This document shows, piece by piece, positions 28,524 through 37,378 of a stretch of DNA of 64,000 bases; the stretch's first letter is position 1; every line of letters begins with the position of its first letter. The notes under the pieces were generated by a model. The model saw nothing but the letters and a program-made list of their open reading frames with translations. It was not told the DNA's origin and did no database searches. This DNA is from Brevirhabdus pacifica (GTDB lineage Bacteria > Pseudomonadota > Alphaproteobacteria > Rhodobacterales > Rhodobacteraceae): contig NZ_PGFI01000011.1 of NCBI RefSeq assembly GCF_002797755.1, positions 310,001 to 374,000 of the forward strand, given 5' to 3'. A program made the translations under genes and the position numbers.

Positions 28524-30110
28524 ATGAGCGACGCGCCAGAGCAGATCTTCGCTGAGCCGACCCTGGATCAGCAAAGTCCCCCAGCGGAGAAACCCGTCGG
28601 GGGACGCATCTTCTTCTCGGGTGCCGAGCGCAGCCTGGTCGAGGAAGATGAGATCAACCTGACCAGCGTGGGGGTCGATATCGGCTCTTCCACGGCGCAT
28701 CTGCTGTTTTCGCGGATCACCCTGGAGCGGCTCGATACCCGGTACGTGGTGGTCGAGCGGGAGGTGATCCACGCTTCGGACATCCTGCTGACGCCCTATC
28801 TCGAGAATTCGGACATAGATACCGAGCGGCTACAGGCCTTCATCGACAAGCAATATTGGCAGGCCGGCATCGACCGGGCCGAGGTCGACAGCGGCGCGCT
28901 GATCCTGACCGGCGTCGCCGTGCGCCGCCGCAACGCCCGCGCCATCGGAGAGCTTTTCGCCGCCGAGGCCGGCAAGTTCGTCGCCGTCAGCGCCGGTGAC
29001 CGGCTTGAGACGGTGATGGCGGCCCACGGCTCGGGCGCGGTCGAGGCCTCGCGCGACGGGCGCCGGATCGTCAACATCGACGTGGGCGGCGGCACCACCA
29101 AGATTGCCGTCTGCGAGGCCGGCGAGATCACGCATCTGACGGCGGTCGAGGCCGGTGCGCGTCTGGTCGTGACCGACGCCGCCCGGCGCATCAGCCGGTT
29201 GGAACGCTTCGGTGCCGAGGCGCTGGACCGCGACGCGACCGAGCCCGACACCCCCGCCGCCGCCCTGGGCCAGGTCCTGCCGGCCGCGCGCCGCGACGGG
29301 CTGGCCCGCGACATGGCCCGCCGCATCATGGCGGCGCTTCGAGGGCGCGCCGAGGCGGATCACCACCGCCTTCCGCCGCTGCCCGAGGGGCTGGATTTCG
29401 ACGGGGTGATCGTCTCGGGCGGGGTCTCGGAATTCTTCTACGGGCGGGCGACGGAAAGCTATGGCGACCTAGGCCCGGAAATGGCCCGCACCCTGCGCCA
29501 GTGCCTGTCCGAGGCGGGGGCGGCCATCCTGCCCCATCGCGACGGGATCCGCGCCACGGTCGTCGGCGCCTCGCAATATTCGGTGCAGCTGAGCGGCAGC
29601 ACCGTCTACCTCGACCCGATCGAGGTTCTGCCCCTGCGCAATGTCGCGGCCCTTCGCCCCGTGCTGCCGCTGGCGGACGAGGTCATCGACCCCGGCGCCG
29701 TGGCCCGCGCCGTGGCCGAGGCCCTGGCCCTGCGCGAAGCCGGGGAGGCGGGGGATGCAATCAACGCAGAGCCTGTGGCTATCGCCCTGGCCTGGGAAGG
29801 TTCGGCCAGCTACGGGCGGCTTGACGGGCTGGCCCGGGGGCTTTGCCAGGGGCTGGCGCCCGTGCTTGATGCCGGCCATCCACTGGTGATCGTCAGCGAC
29901 AGCGACATCGGCGGTCTTCTGGGCATGCATTGTCGCGAGAACGGCCTGACCGACAACGCCATCGTCTCGATCGATGGCATCGCCCTTTCCACTTTCGACT
30001 TCATCGATATCGGCGAGGTGATCCGGACCACCGGATCGGTTCCAGTCGTGGTAAAGTCGCTCATCTTCCCTGGCGAGGGCACCTCGTCTTCCAAGGATCC
30101 CGACGCATGA
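28524..30110 (+). CDS. EutA-like reactivating ATPase (copy 1)
   Basis: A 528-residue ASKHA-fold ATPase resembling EutA, the chaperone that reactivates cobalamin-dependent ethanolamine ammonia-lyase. Visible motifs are GVDIGSSTAHLLFSR (phosphate 1, about residues 50-64), NIDVGGGTTKIAV (phosphate 2, 185-197), VIVSGGVSEF (adenosine loop) and the EutA ending FDFIDIGEVIRTT...VPVVVKSLIFPGEG. It carries an extra N-terminal 45 residues compared with EutA. No ammonia-lyase gene (eutBC) is in the window. It starts 6 bp after bicupin 1 and overlaps the next gene by 4 bp, so its partner is probably encoded in this operon. See copy 2 at 46877. Confidence 0.85.
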   Translation: MSDAPEQIFAEPTLDQQSPPAEKPVGGRIFFSGAERSLVEEDEINLTSVGVDIGSSTAHLLFSRITLERLDTRYVVVEREVIHASDILLTPYLENSDIDTERLQAFIDKQYWQAGIDRAEVDSGALILTGVAVRRRNARAIGELFAAEAGKFVAVSAGDRLETVMAAHGSGAVEASRDGRRIVNIDVGGGTTKIAVCEAGEITHLTAVEAGARLVVTDAARRISRLERFGAEALDRDATEPDTPAAALGQVLPAARRDGLARDMARRIMAALRGRAEADHHRLPPLPEGLDFDGVIVSGGVSEFFYGRATESYGDLGPEMARTLRQCLSEAGAAILPHRDGIRATVVGASQYSVQLSGSTVYLDPIEVLPLRNVAALRPVLPLADEVIDPGAVARAVAEALALREAGEAGDAINAEPVAIALAWEGSASYGRLDGLARGLCQGLAPVLDAGHPLVIVSDSDIGGLLGMHCRENGLTDNAIVSIDGIALSTFDFIDIGEVIRTTGSVPVVVKSLIFPGEGTSSSKDPDA

Positions 30111-30661
30111 CCCAGACCGATCCCAGCCTCCAACCGACAAGCATTCCCGAAGCCGTCCCCGAAGCGGTTCCGGCCTCGGTCCGGTCCGTGTGGCCCGCGC
30201 TTCTGCTTCTGCTGCTGGCGATTGCGGTTCTGGTGGTGGCCCAGGGCTACAGCGAAATTTCGGCGCGGTTCCCGACGATGGTGGCGGCCACCCTTGCGGT
30301 TCTGGCCAGCATCGACCTTTACAGCCGCACGGGCCTGCCCGGCGGCGCCGCGCTGGATGCGTTCTGGGGCAGCGGCTTCACCCGCCGCGAAATGACCCAT
30401 GCGCCCACCATCCGCCAGGAGGCGGCGCTGTTCGCGTGGATCGCCACGGCCTTCGGCGCGATGACCCTGCTGGGCATCCTTGTTGGCGCGCCCCTCTTCA
30501 CCACCGCTTACGTCTGGCTTCAGTCGCGCCGCGCCCTGCGCACGGCCGTGGGGGCGGGGGGCATCGTGTTCCTGTTCGAATACGGCGTGTTCGAACAGGC
30601 GCTGAACTACGAACTTTATCGCGGCATCATCTTCTCGGCAGACGGACTTGCCGGATGGTGA
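30107..30661 (+). CDS. tctB: TTT transporter small membrane subunit (TctB type), set 2
   Basis: A 184-residue protein with a hydrophilic N-terminal tail of about 28 residues and four TM helices, ending in FEYGVFEQALNYELYRGIIF, a TctB-like end. The ATG overlaps the eutA-like stop as ATGA, so transporter and ATPase are translationally coupled. It is followed 25 bp later by tctC of the same set. The gene order here is tctB-tctC-tctA, different from set 1. Confidence 0.82.
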   Translation: MTQTDPSLQPTSIPEAVPEAVPASVRSVWPALLLLLLAIAVLVVAQGYSEISARFPTMVAATLAVLASIDLYSRTGLPGGAALDAFWGSGFTRREMTHAPTIRQEAALFAWIATAFGAMTLLGILVGAPLFTTAYVWLQSRRALRTAVGAGGIVFLFEYGVFEQALNYELYRGIIFSADGLAGW

Positions 30662-30686
30662 TGCAAAAAACCAGGGAGGAGACAGA

Positions 30687-31625
30687 ATGAACGTTTCGAT
30701 CAAGGCAGGGGTGGCCGCGCTGGCGATCGCCCTCGCGGGGCCGGCACTTGCCGAGTATCCCGAAAAACCCGTGACCTTCGTCGTGCCCTACGGCGCCGGC
30801 GGCGGCTTCGACACGATCGCACGTACCTTTGCCCCCGAGGTCGAGAAGACCCTGGGCCAGACCGTCGTGCCGGAAAACATCAAGGGCGCCTCGGGCACCC
30901 GGGGTGGCCAGGCAGTGGCGCGTGCCAAGCCCGACGGCTACACCATCGGCATCTACAACATCCCCGGCCTGACCGTCGCCGAGACGCTGGGCCGCGATAT
31001 CGGCTTCTCGCTGAACGAGGTGACCTGGATCGCCAACCTGGCGGAATCCAAATACGCCGTGGCCGTCAAGGGCGACAGCGAGATCAACAGCCTGGAAGAT
31101 CTTTGCGCGCTGGGCCATCCGATCAAGCTGTCGGACACGGGCAAGGACTCGACCTCGTCGATCACGGCGGTCATCGCCTTCGACATCCTCGGCTGCGAGA
31201 TCGTCAACATCACCGGCTATGGCGGTTCCAACGACACCATGATCGCCGTCATGCGCGGCGAAGTGGACGCGACGCTGAAGCCGATCACCTCGCTTGCCAA
31301 ATACACCGAGACGGGCGACCTGAAGCTGATCGCCACCCTGACCGACGAGACGGTTGTCGAGGGCGTGCAGACCACATCCGAGCTGGGTCACCCCGAGCTG
31401 GCCAAGTTCGGCCTGAACCGGGTTGTCGGCGGCCCCCCCAACATGCCCGCCGACGTGGTGGCCAAGCTGGCCGAGGCCTTCCGCAACGCCGCCGAGAGCG
31501 ACGAGATCAAGACCTGGGCCGACGGCACCGGCACCGAGCTGCGCTACCTGAACGCCGAGGACACCAAGGCGATGATGGGCGACCTGTCGAAGTTCTATCT
31601 GCAATTCAAGGACAAGCTCCAGTAA
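30687..31625 (+). CDS. tctC: TTT-family substrate-binding protein (TctC type), set 2
   Basis: A 312-residue periplasmic receptor. The signal peptide ends at LAGPALAEYPEKP, and the mature protein starts with the hallmark VTFVVPYGAGGGFDTIARTFAPEVEK. The middle part has KPDGYTIGIYNIPGL. GGAGGAGA precedes the ATG at 30687. The sequence is clearly different from the set 1 receptor, so the two systems probably bind different acids. A second tctC-tctA hairpin lies downstream. Confidence 0.92.
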   Translation: MNVSIKAGVAALAIALAGPALAEYPEKPVTFVVPYGAGGGFDTIARTFAPEVEKTLGQTVVPENIKGASGTRGGQAVARAKPDGYTIGIYNIPGLTVAETLGRDIGFSLNEVTWIANLAESKYAVAVKGDSEINSLEDLCALGHPIKLSDTGKDSTSSITAVIAFDILGCEIVNITGYGGSNDTMIAVMRGEVDATLKPITSLAKYTETGDLKLIATLTDETVVEGVQTTSELGHPELAKFGLNRVVGGPPNMPADVVAKLAEAFRNAAESDEIKTWADGTGTELRYLNAEDTKAMMGDLSKFYLQFKDKLQ

Positions 31626-31640
31626 CAGGGGCCATTTTCC

Positions 31641-31666
31641 CCGGGCGCGCGCCCTTGCGCGCCCGG
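31641..31666 (+). promoter_or_regulatory. intergenic hairpin between tctC and tctA, set 2
   Basis: Arms CCGGGCGCGC and GCGCGCCCGG with loop GCCCTT, 16 bp after the tctC stop and 24 bp before tctA. There is no T-tract. Its position and loop are like those of the set 1 hairpin at 25040. Confidence 0.6.
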
Positions 31667-31689
31667 TTCAACCTTTGGGGACGAGAAGA

Positions 31690-33222
31690 ATGGGATTTGA
31701 CGCGCTTCTGAGCGCCGCGGCCGAGGTCGCGAGCGGAGGCAGTTTCCTCTACCTGCTGGCGGGCATCCTGCTGGGCCTGTGTTTCGGCGTGATCCCGGGG
31801 CTGGGGGGCACGACGGCGCTGGCGCTTCTGATCCCGGTGACCTTCGGGATGGACAAGCTGGACGCCATGTACCTGGCGGGCGGCGTGATGGGGGCGACAT
31901 CCTTCGGGGGGTCGATCACCGCCATCCTGCTCAACACACCCGGCACCGCGCCCAACGCCGCGACCACCTTCGACGGCTATCCACTGGCCCGGCAGGGCAA
32001 GGGCGGACTGGCGATCGGGGCGGCGGCCTGTGCTTCGGCCATGGGCGGGGTGATCGGCCTTTTCACCCTGATCCTGTTCATACCGCTGGCCAAGGAGATC
32101 GTGCTGTCCTTTGGCCCGGCCGAGTTCTTCCTGCTGACCGTCCTGGGCCTGACCGCCATCGCCGTCTCGGTGCGGGGCAAGCTGCTGCGCGGCCTCATTG
32201 CGGGGTGCCTGGGCCTGATGCTGGCCTTCGTGGGATCGGATGCGATCACGGGTGATCTGCGCTTCACTGGCGGGGTCAACTACCTGTGGGACGGCATCCC
32301 GCTGGTTCCGACGCTGACGGGCATGTTTGCGATCAGCCAGATGATGGAGCTGGCGCTGAAGGGCGGATCGGTCGCCGACAAGAACGGGGAAGTGCGCGCC
32401 GAGCGGATCGAGATCAGTGGCGTCTGGGACGGCGTGCTGTCGGTGTTCAAGAACTGGACCGTGCTGCTGCGCGGCTCGTTCATCGGGACGGTGATCGGGG
32501 CGATCCCGGGGCTGGGGGGCACGGTTGCCTCGTTCCTGGCCTACAGCTCGGTCGTCCAGACGGCCAAGGACCCCGAGACCTATGGCAAGGGCAACATCCG
32601 CGGCGTGATCGCGCCGGAATCCGCCAATAACGCCAAGGACGGCGGATCGCTTATCCCCACCGTGGCCTTCGGCATCCCCGGCAGCGCCGAGACGGCCCTT
32701 TTCCTGGGCATCCTGGTCCTGCACGGCATCGATCCCGGCCCCTCGATCCTGCTTTACCATGAGCGCGAGATCTATGGCCTGATCGTCGCCATCACCGGCG
32801 CCGCGGTCGGCGCCTCCCTGATCGGGTTGCTGCTGTCGCGCTTCCTGGTGCTGATCACCCGGGTCGACGTGGGCATCGTGGTCCCCGTGGTCGTCGCCGT
32901 TTCGCTGACCGGTGTCTACGTGCTGGACGGGCGGATGGCCGACGTGCTGTTGACGGTCGTGATGGGGGTGATCGGCTACCTGATGATCCGCTTCGACTAT
33001 CCGCGCCTGACGCTGGTTATCGCGCTGGTCCTGGGCGAGACGGCCGAGAAGTCGTTCCACCAGGTTCAGCTGATCTCCGACGGGCACGCGCTGGAATTCA
33101 TGATGGCGCGGCCGGTCTCGATGCTGCTGATCGTGGCGACGCTGCTGACCTTCCTGCTGCCGATCGGGCGCAAGATGCTGGAAGGCGCGCGCCGGCGCCG
33201 TGCGACGACGGGTGGCCTCTAG
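31690..33222 (+). CDS. tctA: TTT transporter large membrane subunit (TctA type), set 2
   Basis: A 510-residue polytopic membrane protein. Family motifs are GVIPGLGGTTALALLIPVTFGMD near the N-terminus, GGSITAILLNTPGTAPNAATTFDGYP, and the internal repeat GAIPGLGGTVASFLAYS followed by GVIAPESANNAKDGGSLIPTVAFGIPGSAETA. The ATG at 31690 is preceded by ACGAGAAG. It ends the left-hand operon and is convergent with the Rieske ferredoxin gene. Confidence 0.94.
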   Translation: MGFDALLSAAAEVASGGSFLYLLAGILLGLCFGVIPGLGGTTALALLIPVTFGMDKLDAMYLAGGVMGATSFGGSITAILLNTPGTAPNAATTFDGYPLARQGKGGLAIGAAACASAMGGVIGLFTLILFIPLAKEIVLSFGPAEFFLLTVLGLTAIAVSVRGKLLRGLIAGCLGLMLAFVGSDAITGDLRFTGGVNYLWDGIPLVPTLTGMFAISQMMELALKGGSVADKNGEVRAERIEISGVWDGVLSVFKNWTVLLRGSFIGTVIGAIPGLGGTVASFLAYSSVVQTAKDPETYGKGNIRGVIAPESANNAKDGGSLIPTVAFGIPGSAETALFLGILVLHGIDPGPSILLYHEREIYGLIVAITGAAVGASLIGLLLSRFLVLITRVDVGIVVPVVVAVSLTGVYVLDGRMADVLLTVVMGVIGYLMIRFDYPRLTLVIALVLGETAEKSFHQVQLISDGHALEFMMARPVSMLLIVATLLTFLLPIGRKMLEGARRRRATTGGL

Positions 33223-33257
33223 GCCGAGGCCGCGCCGAACCTCACTGCCTGAAGACT

Positions 33258-33291
33258 AAAAAAGGGGCGCCGCATTTCCGTGCGGCGCCCC
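33258..33291 (-). terminator. rho-independent terminator of the Rieske ferredoxin gene
   Basis: Stem GGGGCGCCGCA/TGCGGCGCCCC at 33264-33291 with a 6-nt loop. On the minus strand it is followed by TTTTTT (33263-33258). It lies about 60 bp after the minus-strand stop and also faces tctA of set 2. Confidence 0.88.
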
Positions 33292-33349
33292 AGTTCTTCG
33301 GGAGGAGGTCTGTAAGTCCCAGCCCCCGGCGGGGGCAGGGGAATTGGTC

Positions 33350-33688
33350 TCAGTCGGCGGGGGCCTCGATCACCACGTGGTCGCCGTCGGGCACCACGGT
33401 GTAGGTGCGAATCGGCACCATGCAGGGGGGCGCCACGACCTCGCCATTGCGGATATCGAAACAGCCTGCGTGGAAATCGCACTCGATCACGTGGCCCTCA
33501 AGATACCCTTCCGAAAGGGACCCGGGCCCGTGGGTGCAGGTGTCGTCGGTGACGAAGAACTCCCCCTCGACATGGTAGACGGCAAGCGACAGGCCGTCGG
33601 TCTCGATCTTGATGGCCTCGCCCTCGGGAACATCGTCCTTGGGGCAAAGGCGGAGGGTGGGCCGGGTCGTCGTTTCAGTCGTGGTCAT
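33350..33688 (-). CDS. Rieske [2Fe-2S] ferredoxin
   Basis: A 112-residue single-domain Rieske protein. The cluster ligands are in CTHGPGSL and CDFHAGCFDI (two Cys and two His), with the usual VAPPCMVPIRTYTV after them. Such proteins carry electrons from a reductase to ring-hydroxylating oxygenases. The ATG at 33688 has a GAGGCAGG site. It is transcribed alone, divergent from the cupin pair, with operator copies on each side of the gap. It probably serves one of the two Rieske oxygenases further right. Confidence 0.92.
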   Translation of the reverse strand: MTTTETTTRPTLRLCPKDDVPEGEAIKIETDGLSLAVYHVEGEFFVTDDTCTHGPGSLSEGYLEGHVIECDFHAGCFDIRNGEVVAPPCMVPIRTYTVVPDGDHVVIEAPAD

Positions 33689-33729
33689 ACCTGCCTCATG
33701 GCTAATCTGGGGTTCCCTACCGACGTAAC

Positions 33730-33754
33730 GGAACGGCGTTCCGCATGCAAGAAA
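33730..33754 (-). promoter_or_regulatory. composite IclR-type operator, site 3 (upstream of the Rieske ferredoxin gene)
   Basis: Read on the minus strand: TTTCT-N7-GGAAC-N3-GTTCC, with the same 20-bp phasing as the other sites. The central GGAAC-N3-GTTCC part is perfectly paired. It lies 42 bp before the ATG. Confidence 0.55.
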
Positions 33755-33881
33755 TAGCCTCCGAAATGCCGAAAGAAATTTTCGCGACGAGCCAGCGAGA
33801 AAATCGCGGGCGGTGTCAGCGGAGTTAAATTTCATGTTTTGCAATGAGTTAGTGTTGGGCGGGTGTTTGGTCCGCGCATAC

Positions 33882-33906
33882 GTTCCGCATAAAGGAATAT
33901 TGTTCC
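33882..33906 (+). promoter_or_regulatory. composite IclR-type operator and promoter, site 4 (upstream of cupin pair 1)
   Basis: GTTCC-GCATAAA-GGAAT-ATT-GTTCC. The third half-site overlaps a -35 box TTGTTC (33900-33905), with a 17-bp spacer and -10 TATAAC (33923-33928). The first cupin starts at 33953. This is the clearest promoter of the set. Confidence 0.7.
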
Positions 33907-33952
33907 GCATGGAATACTGCGCTATAACCGCCGCAACAGAAGGGGATTGCCC

Positions 33953-34579
33953 ATGCATGATGACCATAACCATCCACCGGCGGAGACGCCCGAAATTGAC
34001 GACACCCCTGCCGAGGGACAACCGGCAGGCTACTACCACTCGCGCAAGGACCGGATCTTCGTCCGGGCCGTCCAGGGCGAATACAACCTGGGCAAGGAGC
34101 TTGAGAAGCTGCGCGCCATGCCCCGCGTCCGCAAGGCCAGCGAGATCAAGTTCGTCGACGGCCCCCAGGCCTACAGCCGCCACTATGTCGAGCCCAAGGA
34201 CGGGATCAGCCAGCTTTTCCACATCCATCTGGAAGAGTACGGCCCCGGCGGAAAAAGCCAGAAACATGGCCACGTGAACGAGGCCGCGTTCTACATCCTC
34301 GACGGTGAAGGCTACGAGATCCACGACACGATCAAGTACGATTGGAAGGCCGGCGATATCGCCATCGTGCACAACAACTGCGTGCACCAGCACTTCAACG
34401 CATCGGATACCAAGCCCGCCCGCGCGCTGGTGCTGAAGACCAAGCCGATGTTCGTCTTCATGAACATGCTGTTCCAGAAGACCGTCGAGCCGCGCAAGAC
34501 CGAGCCCGCCCCCGGTGGCGAAGGCTTCGAGGTGCGCGAAGAGGAAGACGATTACAACCACCCGTCGGAGGGCTACTGA
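33953..34579 (+). CDS. one-domain cupin, A type (cupin pair 1, first gene)
   Basis: A 208-residue cytoplasmic cupin. The barrel has H105 and H107 (HGH), Ala111 in place of the usual Glu, and HQH at 145-147, giving an all-His metal site. The same pattern is found in the C-terminal barrels of both two-domain cupins and in the cupin at 57065. The first 30 residues are acidic and His/Pro-rich. It is followed after 1 bp by the second cupin gene, so the two are probably subunits of one enzyme. The ATG at 33953 is close to AGGGG at 33941; a TTG two codons upstream is an alternative. Confidence 0.83.
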   Translation: MHDDHNHPPAETPEIDDTPAEGQPAGYYHSRKDRIFVRAVQGEYNLGKELEKLRAMPRVRKASEIKFVDGPQAYSRHYVEPKDGISQLFHIHLEEYGPGGKSQKHGHVNEAAFYILDGEGYEIHDTIKYDWKAGDIAIVHNNCVHQHFNASDTKPARALVLKTKPMFVFMNMLFQKTVEPRKTEPAPGGEGFEVREEEDDYNHPSEGY

Positions 34580-34580
34580 T

Positions 34581-35183
34581 ATGGCATGGGGCGAAAGCAA
34601 CGTCTGGCTGGCCGGACAGGACAACCAGGATCTCTACCAGCAGCTTCTTGATGACGCCGAGGCCGCGCCCGCGCGCAACGCCGAGCGCAAGAAGGTCGTC
34701 CACCCCGAGGAGATGCCCTGGGAGATGTCCCGCCAGGGTCTGCTCAAGCACCTCATCAACGAGCAGATGAACACCCGCATCGAAACCATGGATGCCTATA
34801 TGCAGATCGTGCCGCCCGGCTCGCGCTCGGGCAAGCACCGGCACCTGGCCGAAGAGGTCCTCTATGTCCTCGAGGGGCAGGGATACGACATGCACCAGGA
34901 TTGCGAGGTCGAGATCACCGACGACTTCCACTGGACCCCTCAGGACAAGGTGCAGAAGTTCGAGTACGAGGCTGGCGACGTGATCTACGTGCCGCCCAAC
35001 ACGATCCACCAGCATTTCAACGCCAGCCCTGACCGGCCCCTGCGCCTGATCTCGTGCATCAACCGGATCTTCAAGCAGTGCGGCCTCAACGATCTCGAGC
35101 AGATCGAGGACGCGCCGGAATACTCCCCCGGCGTGACCCTGACCCCGGAGATGATCCGGGATTTCCTGAAAAAGCCCAGCTGA
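34581..35183 (+). CDS. one-domain cupin, B type (cupin pair 1, second gene)
   Basis: A 200-residue cupin with the complete classic metal set: H86, H88, E92 in HRHLAEEVLYVLEG and H143 in VPPNTIHQHFN. It therefore differs from its partner, which lacks the Glu. It resembles the N-terminal barrels of the two-domain cupins and the cupin at 56457. The ATG lies 1 bp after the stop of the A-type gene, so translation is coupled. A GC-rich stem (GCGCCCC/GGGGCGC) follows at about 35202-35229, without a T-tract. Confidence 0.83.
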   Translation: MAWGESNVWLAGQDNQDLYQQLLDDAEAAPARNAERKKVVHPEEMPWEMSRQGLLKHLINEQMNTRIETMDAYMQIVPPGSRSGKHRHLAEEVLYVLEGQGYDMHQDCEVEITDDFHWTPQDKVQKFEYEAGDVIYVPPNTIHQHFNASPDRPLRLISCINRIFKQCGLNDLEQIEDAPEYSPGVTLTPEMIRDFLKKPS

Positions 35184-35335
35184 AGGGTCGGATTGCCGGC
35201 TCGCGCCCCCTCTTGAGGAGAGGGGCGCGGGTGGCTTGTGAAGCGTAAGGTGCGGACCGGCGTATCTTGGTCCAGGAGAGGCGGGGGCAGGCCCCCGCCC
35301 TCTGTTTTCCCGATATGCCAGCCGGAGTTTTCCCC

Positions 35336-36322
35336 ATGCTCGGAGCCTTGTTCGCTTTCGCTTCGGCGGCCTTTTTCGGGCTGAACAACGCCGCCACGAG
35401 GCGCGGCGTGCTGAAATCCACCGTCCTTCAGGGGATGGCGATTACCGTGCCCCTAGGCATCCCCATCTTCGTGGCCTTCGCGCTGGTCATGGGCGGGTTC
35501 CAGGCGCTTGCCGCGTGGGAGCTGCCCACCTGGGGCTGGATGGCGCTGGCCGGGGTCGTGCATTTCGTGCTTGGCCGCTACGGCAACTACCGCGCCACCC
35601 AGGCGCTTGGCTCCACCCTGTCGACGCCGGTGCAGCAGCTTTCGATCCTGGTGTCGCTGGTGCTGGCGATGATCTTCCTTGGCGAGACGCTCAGCCTGCT
35701 CAAGGTCATGGGCATCGCGCTGATCGTCGTGGGGCCGATGCTGATGGTCCGCCGTTCGAAGCAACCGGGTGCCGCGTCGGCCAAGGCGGGCCCCGACGGG
35801 TTCACCCCCGAATACGGCCCCGGTCTTTTCTGGGGTGGGGTCTGTGCCTTGGGATACGGGATCAGCCCGCTTCTGATCGCGCTGGGCCTGGGGCCCGGGG
35901 GCGGGATGGCGGACGCAGTGGCCGGGGTCATGATCTCCTACGCGGCGGCGACGGTTGTTGTCGTGATGGCGGTGCTGTGGATGGGCGGACCGGCCTACAT
36001 GCGCGGGATGGACGGCGGATCCGGCTTCTGGTTCGTCGTCTCGGCCGTCTTCGTCGCCCTCAGCCAGCTTTTTCGGTACATGGCGTTGACCTTGGCGCCA
36101 GTCTCGGTCGTGGTGCCGATCCAGCGCCTGTCGGTGGTCTTCCGGCTGATCTTCAACGCCATGATCAACCGACAGCACGAGGTGTTCGACCGCTGGGTTG
36201 TGCTGACGATCCTGTTGGCGGTCGGCGGGGCGGTGGCCCTTGCGGCGGACGGCGGCGTGCTGCTGTCCTTCCTGGGCGTGCCCGCGAAGATTGCCGCCGT
36301 CCTGGCGGGGCCCTTGTGGTAG
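35336..36322 (+). CDS. EamA/DMT-family transporter
   Basis: A 328-residue membrane protein with ten predicted TM helices in two EamA halves. The N-terminus reads MLGALFAFASAAFFGLNNAATRRGVL, and the end of the first half reads GETLSLLKVMGIALIVVGPMLM. A hydrophilic loop of about 30 residues joins the halves. It differs from the transporter at 21670. The ATG at 35336 is chosen because CCGGAG lies 8 bp upstream; two in-frame ATGs lie further upstream. No composite operator is seen near it. Confidence 0.85.
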   Translation: MLGALFAFASAAFFGLNNAATRRGVLKSTVLQGMAITVPLGIPIFVAFALVMGGFQALAAWELPTWGWMALAGVVHFVLGRYGNYRATQALGSTLSTPVQQLSILVSLVLAMIFLGETLSLLKVMGIALIVVGPMLMVRRSKQPGAASAKAGPDGFTPEYGPGLFWGGVCALGYGISPLLIALGLGPGGGMADAVAGVMISYAAATVVVVMAVLWMGGPAYMRGMDGGSGFWFVVSAVFVALSQLFRYMALTLAPVSVVVPIQRLSVVFRLIFNAMINRQHEVFDRWVVLTILLAVGGAVALAADGGVLLSFLGVPAKIAAVLAGPLW

Positions 36323-36400
36323 GGTCGGACCCGGTAGCGGTAGCCTTACCCTGTCGGCAGCGGATTAAGCGCGCACAGACCCAGCAATAAAAGTTTGCTC

Positions 36401-36417
36401 TACATCCCCCGGATGTA
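36401..36417. promoter_or_regulatory. dyad in the promoter region of the LysR gene
   Basis: Perfect arms TACATCC and GGATGTA with a 3-bp centre, followed by an AT-rich TATATTTT, 28 bp before the LysR start. It could be the autoregulatory site of this regulator. It is unrelated to the GTTCC composite operator. Confidence 0.45.
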
Positions 36418-36444
36418 TATTTTGGGCGCCTGGGAGGGGGCTTG

Positions 36445-37368
36445 ATGATAAAGACGCGCCAGCTGATCTATCTGAAGAAGGCGATCGAGGTGGGCAACAT
36501 CACCAAGGCCGCCGAGCAGCTCCACGTCGCCCAGACCGCCCTGGGCATCCAGATCCGCAACCTCGAGGACGAGCTGGGCGTGCAGCTTCTGCACCGCCAT
36601 TCGCGCGGGGTGACGGCCACGGCCGCAGGCGAGCTGATGCTGGCCCATGCCGAAAGCATCCTGTCCAAGCTGGACGAGGCGCGCGTCGCCGTCACCGCCC
36701 TCAGCGGCAGCGGTGTGCGGCCCTTGTCGCTGGGTCTTACGCCCAGCATCATCCGCCTTGTTGGAGACGACGTGGTGATGCGCCTGGAAGAGCAGTTTCC
36801 GCAGCTTTCCCTGAGAATTGTCGAGGATTTCAGCTTCGTGCTGCAACGCCTGCTGACGCAGGGGGAGCTCGATTGCGCGCTTACCTATACCCCAGATCCC
36901 GATCCGAACCTCGAGCGGCGGGCGATCCTCGAAGAGGATCTGGTCTACATCACGGCGCCCGAGTTCGGGCTGCCGGAAGGGCCCATCAGTTTTCGCGAAA
37001 TGATCGAATCGGACCTGGCCCTGACCGGCCAGGAGGACGCGGTCTACCAGATGGTGAACCGCAACGCCGAGCGGTTGGGTCTGAAGTTGAACGTCGCCTA
37101 CCAGGTGCAATCCATCCGCGCGGTCAAGAACCTGGTCGCCAAGGGCGTCGCGGCGACGGTCATGCCCTACGGCGCCGCCGAGGGGGAGCTTCGCAAGGGG
37201 CGACTTCTGTCGCGCAAGATCGAGGCCCCGGCCGTCACCCGGACGTTGGTTTTCACCTATCCGCGGGATCGCGCGGCAATCGCCGACACGCCGGACGTGG
37301 CCCGGCTGATCGCGTTGATCGGCGACCTGCTGCTGGCGGCCGAGGGGCCGATCATGCGCCGGCTGTAG
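36445..37368 (+). CDS. LysR-family transcriptional regulator
   Basis: A 307-residue regulator with an N-terminal winged helix-turn-helix (KAIEVGNITKAAEQLHVAQTALGIQIRNLEDELGVQLLHR) and a C-terminal effector-binding domain. The end of the sequence (PRDRAAIADTPDVARLIALIGDL) resembles the Nac/Cbl-like subgroup. It sits between the transporter genes and the ligK-ligJ block, with a dyad in its own promoter. The ATG at 36445 follows GGGAGGGGG; a TTG one codon upstream is possible. Its target cannot be told from sequence, but the adjacent catabolic genes are candidates. Confidence 0.88.
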   Translation: MIKTRQLIYLKKAIEVGNITKAAEQLHVAQTALGIQIRNLEDELGVQLLHRHSRGVTATAAGELMLAHAESILSKLDEARVAVTALSGSGVRPLSLGLTPSIIRLVGDDVVMRLEEQFPQLSLRIVEDFSFVLQRLLTQGELDCALTYTPDPDPNLERRAILEEDLVYITAPEFGLPEGPISFREMIESDLALTGQEDAVYQMVNRNAERLGLKLNVAYQVQSIRAVKNLVAKGVAATVMPYGAAEGELRKGRLLSRKIEAPAVTRTLVFTYPRDRAAIADTPDVARLIALIGDLLLAAEGPIMRRL

Positions 37369-37378
37369 CCGGCAGGGC

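Noticed and set aside
28524-30110. Annotation of the EutA-like genes as ethanolamine utilisation genes
   Set aside because: No eutB, eutC, eutD or microcompartment genes are present. The neighbours are cupins and TTT transporters.
35202-35229. GC-rich stem after cupin pair 1 as a rho-independent terminator
   Set aside because: The stem is imperfect and there is no T-run on either strand, so termination cannot be claimed.
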